Positions 56,582 to 64,000 of a DNA stretch of 64,000 bases are shown piece after piece. The DNA comes from Stropharia rugosoannulata (taxonomy: Eukaryota > Basidiomycota > Agaricomycetes > Agaricales > Strophariaceae): positions 1,984,001 through 2,048,000 of the forward strand of contig JANCIK010000009.1 in NCBI GenBank assembly GCA_028532985.1. Direction: 5' to 3'. Every line of letters begins with the position of its first letter. The stretch's first letter is position 1. The translations under genes and the position numbers were made by a program. Under the pieces are notes generated by a model. That model did no database searches and had not been told where the DNA came from. It saw only the letters and a program-made list of their open reading frames with translations.

Positions 56582-58396
56582 CTACGTATGGCGCATTTGT
56601 GAGTCCTCGTCGCCATCGCCATCCATGGCAATCGAGTTCCGCCGGCTGCTACGCGCCTCTCGCTCGCGCTCGCGCTCCCGGTCCGCATACTCGCGTTCGC
56701 GGTCCCGATGATCCTTGTACTCGCCCGCCAACGGCGTGTCCCTTCCCGCCACGCTCCTCCTGCCCATCTGCGGCGATTCCCTCTCCCTCTGCTCCCACCC
56801 ACCACTCGATGGCGTCGGTGGCCTGCGCGGCTCGCCACGCATGCGACTTGGACCTGCCTCTGATTGCGGGGGAAACGTGTATGCGTCGACGCCGCCGTTT
56901 ATTTGCCTGTGCGCCTGGTTATTGCTAAGATTGTTGTTATCTCGATCTCTGTTCGTCGCCTCAAGTTCCTCCACACGCCGCCGCAGAGCGGCCATCTCTG
57001 CATGTACGCCAGCCAAACGGCGCTCGACAGCGGCGTCGATGCTCTCCTGCCTCCTCTCCTGCGCAGTACCCAGGGAGCTCAGCAGCGCGCGACTCTCGCG
57101 CAGCTGGTCTCCCAGCCAGCCTTTAAGGGTACGCGCATCACTCAGCGCCTCGTAGAATAGCTCGAAAGGAGCCAAGAACGCGGCCTTGTCGCTGTCGCCA
57201 GCCCGCGCATATGCGGAGCCTGTCCGTGTCAGCGTCGTCGGTGTTGGTGGCACCAACGTGGTCGCGATGGGGATCGATGCAGGCGGCGACCGCGCTGGCG
57301 GTCCCGAACCGCCAGGCCCGAGGGCGGACGCCGGGTGGAGGCCCATTGGCGGATGGAGCCCGCCCTGTTGGCCCTGGATGTGTGCATGTGGTGGCTGCGG
57401 GTGCTGCGCACCGGCGTGCGAAGGCGGCTGGTGCTGGGTCTGCGGCTGGTGCTGCAGCATGGACAGACGCGTGGGCGTGGGCGGCACATTGCCCGCGACC
57501 CGGCGCGGGTTCTCGTTCCCGGTGATCGTCGGCAGACGGGGGAGGGCCATGGTGAACCTGGGGGCTGAGAACTGGCCCTGGGCGGCGCCAGCCTGAGGAA
57601 TGGGCGGTGCGCTCTGGATCGCGGGCTGCAGCTGGTCGCGCGTGTGTGCCTCGCGGGGCGATATGACGATATCGGCTGGCTTGCGCTTGCCACCGAGCTG
57701 GGCTGCGCGGCGGCGGGCGAAGCTGATGGGGGGTGGGGGCAGGGAGTGCTGGGGCACCGGGGGCGGGGGCGGGTGGTGGTGGTGGGATGTGGGAACGGGG
57801 GGCGACGGGGCCCGCGGAGGGTTGGTGCGTCGGGTGGGGGGGTGGTTGGGGCTGCGGCGGGAGGAGCGCGGGGTGGGGGCGGGTGCCGGGGGCGCGGGGG
57901 CGGGGTGGGAGCTGGGCGGGGTGGCGATGGGCGGGCGGTCGTCGGCGGGGGTGTGGGGCGGGGCGGGGGAGAGGATGCCTGCGGCAGAGCCCCGACGCTG
58001 CTCGATGAGGGCCTTCTGCTTCTGCTTGACGGAGATCATGTTGCGGACCTGCTCCATGGCGGCGGGGTTGTCGCGGTGGACGGGGAAGCCGATGACGACG
58101 GGGGAGATGGGGGTCGATGCCGGCTGGTGGTCGTGCGGGGGGCGGACGTCGATGTGGAGGGGCTGGGGCGCGGCGCCACTGACGGTGACCCTGCGCTTTT
58201 TGGGGGCGGGCATGAGGGCGGAGGGCGGGGGGGCAGGGTCGTCGTCGTCGAGCTCCTCCTTGACGCGGACGTGGTCGTCGTCGTCGGGGGCGTCGTCCTG
58301 GGCGCGCTTGCGGTTGTGCATGATGGGGGGGAGGGCGTCTGTCGGGGGGATTGCGCTGAACGCCTGTGCGAACGAGGGCAACGACTGGGTTGACAT
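56582..58396 (-). CDS. Proline-rich coiled-coil protein, putative regulator
   Basis: One uninterrupted frame of 604 residues, not recognised as a named family. The N-terminus reads LPSFAQAFSAIPP, then an acidic stretch (DDDDHVRVKEELDDDD) and a basic cluster (APKKRRVTV) that looks like a nuclear signal. A short conserved-looking motif, MEQVRNMISVKQKQKALIEQ, is followed by RRGSAAG. The middle is Pro-, His- and Ser-rich. Near residues 410-500 a helical region (FELFYEALSDARTLKGWLG) leads into a coiled coil (VHAEMAALRRRVEELEATN), and the tail is rich in Arg/Glu dipeptides. A nuclear transcription co-regulator is a guess. The start at 58396 is only 89 bases from the RTT109 stop, so its promoter must be very short or lie inside RTT109. 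Confidence 0.7.
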   Translation of the reverse strand: MSTQSLPSFAQAFSAIPPTDALPPIMHNRKRAQDDAPDDDDHVRVKEELDDDDPAPPPSALMPAPKKRRVTVSGAAPQPLHIDVRPPHDHQPASTPISPVVIGFPVHRDNPAAMEQVRNMISVKQKQKALIEQRRGSAAGILSPAPPHTPADDRPPIATPPSSHPAPAPPAPAPTPRSSRRSPNHPPTRRTNPPRAPSPPVPTSHHHHPPPPPVPQHSLPPPPISFARRRAAQLGGKRKPADIVISPREAHTRDQLQPAIQSAPPIPQAGAAQGQFSAPRFTMALPRLPTITGNENPRRVAGNVPPTPTRLSMLQHQPQTQHQPPSHAGAQHPQPPHAHIQGQQGGLHPPMGLHPASALGPGGSGPPARSPPASIPIATTLVPPTPTTLTRTGSAYARAGDSDKAAFLAPFELFYEALSDARTLKGWLGDQLRESRALLSSLGTAQERRQESIDAAVERRLAGVHAEMAALRRRVEELEATNRDRDNNNLSNNQAHRQINGGVDAYTFPPQSEAGPSRMRGEPRRPPTPSSGGWEQRERESPQMGRRSVAGRDTPLAGEYKDHRDREREYADREREREREARSSRRNSIAMDGDGDEDSQMRHT

Positions 58397-58485
58397 GGCG
58401 GCGACCGGACGACGGTTGTGGGCAGTCGATGGAGTTAATTAAAAACAGCCCGGAATTCCACACAGAATCTCATTCCCTTATATAT

Positions 58486-60024
58486 CTACGTCTTCTTTTT
58501 CCGGCGCACAGCTAGCACTCGCACCACAGCTTCCCCCACCGCCCCCACCACACCCACCCCGGCATTCCGGCACACCACATGTCCCCCCAGTCCCGCCGTC
58601 CCCACCGCCGCACCCTCCCCGGCCCCGCCCCGCACCGGCGTCGCCGGCCCCGCCGCCGCGCTGCACAGCCCCCGGATCGCCCCCTCCACCGTCTCCGTCG
58701 CCCGCGCCGCACGCTCGGCCGTCGAGAACTCGACGCCCTCGAGCAGCGTCGTCAGGATCCGCTTGTGCACCTGCCCCGACACCTGCCCCATCTGCGGCGC
58801 TGGCACCGCCGCTGCCGCCCCGGCCGTCGTCGCCGAGCCCCCCGACACGACGAGCGTGAAGAAGCCGGTCACGGCGCCCGCGACGCACTCCTGGCGGAAC
58901 CCCATGCGCTCCCAGAACTCGTCCGCGGACACGCGCGCGAGCTCGCCCAGCGCGCGCCCTGTTTCCTCCTCCCCGCGGCTCGTCCGCGCCTTCTTCGGCT
59001 GCGGCGAGCGGATGTCGCCGTCCGTGCACGCGATCTCGTCGATGAACCGCGACTTGGGGTCGTCGTCGAACCACGGGACCACGCAGCCGAGGTTGAACCC
59101 GCCCGCTGCGCCCCCCTTGCGCTTCTGCCCTGTCCCCGCCGTCTCCTCTGCCACTGCCGCTGCCGCCGGCTGTGGGCACGGCAGCGGCACGCCGTCCAGC
59201 GCGTACGGGTGCCCGTACACCCAGCCCTCGCCCGCGTCCACCCCGTGCAGCGTGTGCGCCGCCTCCTGTGCAGTGAACCCGGGCAGCACGTAGTTCATAT
59301 GCACCCGCACGCCCTCCCGCCCCGCCATCTCCCGCCCTACTCGGCCCAGCGCCCGCCGCCACCATGCGCATAGCTGCGTGTCGCCCAGCGGGTGCTTCCC
59401 CGGCGCCTCCTTCGACGCGCTGAACAGGTACTGCGCCTGCGCGCGCGCAAACACATGGACCCACAGGTGCTGCACGATCTCGCGCGCCGGCGAGGGACGC
59501 GTCGCCGGATCCGCAAAGTACCCGATTAGCGCCCGCACGAGCAGACTCGCAGGCGACGGCGCCCGGGCCTGCCCTGTCGTGTCCACCTTGGAGATGTAGA
59601 GGATCCCAGACGCCGTTGCGGGTATGAGGTACAGCGCCGCTGATATGCCCGTCGTCAGCACCCGTGGACCCTGTGACCCAGCGATGGGCTTTCCTCCCGG
59701 CGGCGGCGTGCTCGCCCTGCCTCCCTCCTCCTCCTTTCCCTCCTCCTCCAGCCCCTGCTCCGAGAGCAGAATCAGAATATCTTGCATCCACACGCGCGGC
59801 GGCCGCGGCGTCGCATACGGAAACAGTTCGGAGGTGCGCCGTGGTACGCTCATGATGGCATGTAGATGTTGTATGCGCGTTCCGGGGTGTGTTGCGAGCG
59901 CTGCCAAGAGGTGGTCGCAGAGGCTGCGCGGTGCCTCCTCCACCGCTCGGTTGTGCTCTTCTGGGACCGGCGCTTGTACTACTGGCTCGGGCGCAGGTGA
60001 TGCAAGTTTGGGTGTTGTAGACAT
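58486..60024 (-). CDS. RTT109: Histone acetyltransferase Rtt109
   Basis: A fungal acetyltransferase that modifies histone H3 (Lys56 and N-terminal lysines) on newly made histones with its chaperones, supporting replication-linked chromatin assembly and DNA repair. One exon, 512 residues. Family blocks in order: AALYLIPATASGILYISKVD, then LVRALIGYFADP, LWVHVFARAQAQYLFSAS, KHPLGDTQLCAWWRRAL, VHMNYVLPGF, VYGHPYALDG, FDDDPKSRFIDEIA, and VSADEFWERMGFRQECVAGA with VTGFFTLVV. A Gly/Ala-rich segment precedes the basic C-terminus RRKKKT. The gene is markedly more GC-rich than most of the window, which also creates long antisense frames that are not genes. Confidence 0.9.
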   Translation of the reverse strand: MSTTPKLASPAPEPVVQAPVPEEHNRAVEEAPRSLCDHLLAALATHPGTRIQHLHAIMSVPRRTSELFPYATPRPPRVWMQDILILLSEQGLEEEGKEEEGGRASTPPPGGKPIAGSQGPRVLTTGISAALYLIPATASGILYISKVDTTGQARAPSPASLLVRALIGYFADPATRPSPAREIVQHLWVHVFARAQAQYLFSASKEAPGKHPLGDTQLCAWWRRALGRVGREMAGREGVRVHMNYVLPGFTAQEAAHTLHGVDAGEGWVYGHPYALDGVPLPCPQPAAAAVAEETAGTGQKRKGGAAGGFNLGCVVPWFDDDPKSRFIDEIACTDGDIRSPQPKKARTSRGEEETGRALGELARVSADEFWERMGFRQECVAGAVTGFFTLVVSGGSATTAGAAAAVPAPQMGQVSGQVHKRILTTLLEGVEFSTAERAARATETVEGAIRGLCSAAAGPATPVRGGAGEGAAVGTAGLGGHVVCRNAGVGVVGAVGEAVVRVLAVRRKKKT

Positions 60025-63000
60025 TCAGTTATGTTCGAGCCCCACAAAGGTTGGTTCGGTGGTTGGGGAGTGAATACAAAGCAAAGTATATAGAGCAGAG
60101 AGCAGAGCAGACAGATAAACGAAAACACAAAGCACGATACAAAACACAAGTGAAGGAAAGGATGCCAACCGTCGTCGTCGTCGCCGTCGTCGTTTGCGCG
60201 GCCACACAGAGCGGGTGACCGTGGAAAATGCTGGGTGCCCGGCGGGCGGGAATGGGCCGGCTGACAAATGTCGGCTTCCGGAGTCCGGGGGGACGGCACG
60301 GGACAAAGCCGGAGGCTAACGGGGGGGCGGGGCGCTGCCCCCCTGAGACGCCCCTGCCCCTGGCGCAGCCTTCTGAGACGGTACAGCCCAGATCGGCCAC
60401 TAAATTTAATCTGTTGCGCGTACACGCATAATTACGCTCATCGAGATACCCCGCCCTTCCAAAATTCCACGCGCGGTCATTGATATGGGCGGGTCAGCCA
60501 TACTGCCGCTGTCCGCATCAGCGGGGTGGCAGATGCAATCACAGTCATCATGGATGGGTTCGATGCCATCCACCCCCAACTGTCCCAGTCGCACGCGCCC
60601 CGGCGCGGAGCGGAGTAGGCTCGAAACGGACTAGCGTATGTGCATAGCGTACACAGCGCGTTCCTCAGGCTCAGGCACGCCCGAATGCTAGTGCGCGCGC
60701 GGGATGCATGCAGCGACGGGGCGCGGCTCTGGGTGGCTGTTCTTCCGCTCCGCGCCGAGGCTGCTCGAGGCTGGCGGTGGCACGCGCGGGAGCCGAACAG
60801 GCCCCTCACTCGCTCGTTCGCGTCCGTGCAAGTGCGCTGCAGCTCTACCGAGGAGCCTGCGAGTCCGATCTGGTGCAATGTGGCTCCAAATCCTTGACTC
60901 AGCCCACTAACAGATCATCGACCGAATCACCTGAGCTGCAGTGTATGTTTGCATGCAAACATGTTTGCTTGCGCAGTATGTCACCTGTACGCGTCAGACA
61001 AGTAGAAGAGACCTCTAGAAGACGTCAGCAATTGTGCCTAGTCACATAATACTCACATCCTTGGAAGATTTAGTGTGCAAAATAAGAGGCTACCAAAGAC
61101 AACCAATCTCGTACAAATGTGGGAGAGTCAGAATTTCCTTTATTATTGCGCTCTTTGGCACTCACTTTAGTTAGAATACTGCACGCACACCCACGGTCCA
61201 CCGTAAAATCGCGCGCGCGCCTGAAGTAGAACAAGGACGCGCCCTGGTGGAGCACCCTGCCCTCCTCGGACCCCGTACCGTGCGCTTCCCTTCCGCACAC
61301 CCGTTCTCTCGCCCTGGCCACGCTAGCCGCTCAAAGGAAGCGCCAGAACGAGAACAAGGGCGCCTGCTTGCGCTCACCCGTCCGCTGGGATACCCGTGGG
61401 ACACGCGTGCTCGATGGGGCACAATGTGCAGGACGTGTAGCCGTGATGGCTGCGATAGGCGTGGGTGGGTGGGTCAGGGGGCGAGTACCTGCGGCTGCGA
61501 GCCCCATTACCCGAGCTTCCGCCGTACACCTGGGACGCCTACGCCAGCCTGCAATGTTTTTCCCTCTGCCTCCATAAGGGATCCTCGTTGTCTATGTAAG
61601 TGGTCACGCAGTTTTGGGGACTCTGCTGACTGTGCTAACAATATCAATTTTATATTATCAAGAAAGAACGTAAAGTACCAGGCACAGTTTAATCTTTCAA
61701 AAGCTGAAAATTTGAAGCCGCCGCGCCGACACGACGCGTCGCCGACAACGACACGGACGGCGCCTGCGGGCTCGCCGCGACAGCCGCCGACAACCCTCGG
61801 CGTGCGTGTGCTCGCGACGGCGACCCTCGCCGCCCTGTCGCACCCTGGAACTTCCACGCCGTCTGCGCAGATAACGCCCGTTACCCACAAGCATAACCAA
61901 CGCAATATGTCATTGTCCATCATGGTGCAAAGCCTAAAGGCCTAAACCTCACCCTGAGCAGCAGCGTCTAACCGCGCCTCCGCCGTCCGGTGATATTGCA
62001 CGATAGTCAGCTAGTAGCCGGTGATTGCACAGCACCCCGCTACTCTACACTCCTGCAAGGCTGCATTGCAACCCAAAACTTCAGCCGTAATGGATTTCAC
62101 GCGTCGATCGGAACCGCGCTAGCATCATCAACTTCAGTACATACACCCGCACAGCTTCATAGCCCTTCAAGATGAAATTGACCAATCTAAACACCCTGTA
62201 ACATAACAATTAACATATGTCATGCACATACCCCTTACGAGCCTATAAATAAATAAAAAATCAACGACCATTCATCATGATCAACCGGCACAGCTTTTCC
62301 CTAGCACAAAGTTTTAAGCAAGCTATAATTAGCGAGCCAACGGGCACCGCCACCCTCGGACGCTCTCGCATCCGACAAGATGCACTAACACAGCTTTTCG
62401 CCATTCGCCTTCCAGCACCGCCTTGTGGGGTAAGTACTGGCTGGGCCTTCCCGCCTTTGGTTAGTACATTTTAGCGCTCGTCGACTAACGTACGATGATG
62501 TCAGGTATTACGGCCGGAGGCAATGCCTGCAATTGTTGTGTGGTCAGCGCGCGCCTGCAGGCTGTCATCCACGGATGGACAAGCGAGGCCACAATAGCAC
62601 CAGCGGCGTGTGTTTAATAAGACAGCGCTAATCTTCTTAGGCCCATAGCGTGGAAGAACGGGGCAAAATTGGTTGCCTCAATGAGCGTCGACCTTCCTGA
62701 AGGCTGGATGCAGTATTGTACTCGGTCCGATTAAAGTACAGTGTGTTGGTAGCTTAAAAGGTGTGAGAGTAAATAAAAACGATTGAAATATGCCTCTAGA
62801 AACAGTTCGGACAAATAAAAGGTGGCGATATGCTTCGAGTTATCGACTGGAAAATGCCACTAATCGCTTAACAGAAAGCAAACACTCTTACGTTCTTCTA
62901 CACACATACACGAATTGCACTTTATGTCATCTTGTCATTTCACTTCCATCTATATCACTACTGTATACGGCCAAAGACACTACAGGATACATATACCAAA

Positions 63001-63075
63001 CCAAATAAAAATGACGGTCCATATCCACGAAAAACAAGAAGCATTTGTTTAAATGTCTACGGATACCGAAACCTC
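60025..63075. other. Intergenic, no gene recognised
   Basis: About 3 kb. The left 600 bases form the GC-rich RTT109 upstream region. A 232-codon frame at 61247-61945 is compositionally biased and without motifs. No repeats, RNA genes or mobile elements recognised. Confidence 0.5.
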
Positions 63076-64000
63076 TCAGGGAAGAAGTAACGCAAGGGGA
63101 ATAAGCTTGCTCAAGTTCGGTGTGCCAACACCGGTGACTGGGTCCCATCCTTTCGTCCTGGAAAATACTAAATTACACGCATTTAAATAGCAGTAAAAAA
63201 TCTTACGCAGTAAATCCAGGTGTGCCACAACCCTGGTTTCCGCCCATAGTGATGTCGTTGAAGGCAGAGCGGAAGATGGGTGAGTAGAGCTACGAAAAAC
63301 GCTGCATTAGCCCGAGAAACATAGGGCAAGAGAGATGTTACCAATGGGTTAAGGAAGCCGACGGGCTTCTTGCCAACTGAGATGCGGGCATCGTTGAGCA
63401 GCGTGATGATGGATCCAGTGACGGGCGACGACGCGGACGTGCCGAACACAAGTTCAAACTCGCCGTCAATGGCTTGGTAAATATCCGATGTTAGTATTAT
63501 ATCATAGAAAGGTGGAGACAATAATTAATACCAATAACATAGTTAGCACCGTTGGCCGCGACGTCGGGGAATGCTCGAGCCTATCGTACCGAGACCTTAG
63601 TAACCATATATATGTAACAATTCTGACGACTCACATTACCAGAGTTGTTGAATTGCCCATCCGTGAATGGAGGGGGGTGTTCCTTCAGGAAACTCGTGAC
63701 ATCTGCTGCTTGGAAAGATGGCATGCTTTACAATGCCGCTAATATTCAGCTGTGCATGGGGGGTTATATGGCGAAGAGCTTACGGGAAGATGTTGGAGAA
63801 TCCTCCACCGGAGAAGATAACTTGCTCGCATGCACCTTCGGGGTCATTCACTGTTGAATTTGGGTTTATCTGCGTTGCCCCAACAGCGGTGACAAATGGA
63901 CAGGACGCCTTGATAATACAATGGGTCAAATTAAGGCTAAAGTATTAAATAAAGTCATAGCGTACCGGGAATCCAGGGTTAAAAACGGTTCCGTTCACAA
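63076..64000 (-). CDS. Sedolisin (S53) serine-carboxyl peptidase, C-terminal part
   Basis: A secreted acid protease of the tripeptidyl-peptidase group; the gene continues past the right edge of the window. Reading on the minus strand: NGTVFNPGFPV at the edge, then CPFVTAVGATQINP, CEQVIFSGGGFSNIF, a short exon with FTDGQFNNSG, ARAFPDVAANGANYVI, the catalytic Ser in GTSASSPV, then SVGKKPVGFLNPLLYS, AFNDITMGGNQGCGTPGF, and after the last intron TKGWDPVTGVGTPN. The last two carry the calcium-binding Asp residues. The stop is TGA at 63076-63078. The order and spacing are those of a functional S53 domain. The N-terminal prodomain and the Glu/Asp pair of the active site lie outside the window. Confidence 0.9.

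Noticed and set aside
57600..58442. 280- and 249-codon plus-strand frames opposite the 604-residue gene
   Set aside because: They are antisense to a GC-rich, proline-rich coding exon and read as Gly/Trp/Arg-rich low complexity. Such frames arise by base composition.
57138..58463. 441-codon minus-strand frame overlapping the 604-residue gene
   Set aside because: Extremely Pro/Arg-rich frame shift of the same DNA with no recognisable motif.
58478..59791. 437-codon minus-strand frame overlapping RTT109
   Set aside because: It is another frame of the RTT109 exon, Gly/Arg/Ala-rich and without domains, while the RTT109 frame has all family motifs.
61247..61945. 232-codon plus-strand frame
   Set aside because: Composition-biased, no motif, no promoter or intron signals; likely chance.

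Overview
This window is nuclear DNA of a filamentous basidiomycete, probably an Agaricomycete. Nearly every gene is cut by several short GT-AG introns of about 45-70 bases. Gene content is typical of that group: a HAK-type potassium transporter, a fungal P450, a sedolisin protease, a GPI-anchored cupredoxin-like secreted protein, the fungal acetyltransferase Rtt109 and a peroxisomal isocitrate lyase. No operons, rRNA, tRNA or CRISPR arrays were seen. Gene models below were spliced by eye; where every exon was solved, reading frames were checked across junctions.

Layout. 0-4 kb: 3' end of a pyruvate decarboxylase, then a HAK transporter on the minus strand. 5.9-8.2 kb: two head-to-tail MOB1 paralogues with identical exon lengths. 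8.6-11 kb: a cupredoxin-like GPI protein divergent from phosphopantothenoylcysteine decarboxylase, the latter followed by a 40-base palindrome. 12.2-14.3 kb: a complete P450. 16.1-21.1 kb: a small mitochondrial membrane protein divergent from a membrane-anchored AGC-like pseudokinase. 21.4-25.6 kb: a homeodomain gene with a degraded duplicate of its 5' end, the duplicate interrupted by a TA-flanked, 596-base inverted-repeat element. 25.8-31.4 kb: a SIKE/FGFR1OP2-like coiled-coil protein and a 1241-residue PH-domain protein.

31.6-47 kb is a minus-strand run of core genes: PRP8, F-actin capping protein alpha, isocitrate lyase and ALG7. ALG7 is divergent from a gene at 47.3-49.1 kb that reads as one 497-codon frame joining an N-terminal SET domain to the tRNA deaminase subunit Tad3. 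After that come NAD-type malic enzyme, mitochondrial ribosomal protein mL58, a gene-poor stretch with a dispersed repeat (52.6-56.4 kb), a proline-rich coiled-coil protein, RTT109, another empty stretch (60-63 kb) and the 3' part of a sedolisin that runs off the right edge.

There is no coherent pathway cluster. Isocitrate lyase, malic enzyme and pyruvate decarboxylase all serve C2/C3/C4 carbon metabolism but are not adjacent as a unit. The most unusual items are the SET-Tad3 fusion, the transmembrane pseudokinase, the homeodomain lacking its near-invariant Asn together with its broken duplicate, the new inverted-repeat element, and the tandem MOB1 pair.
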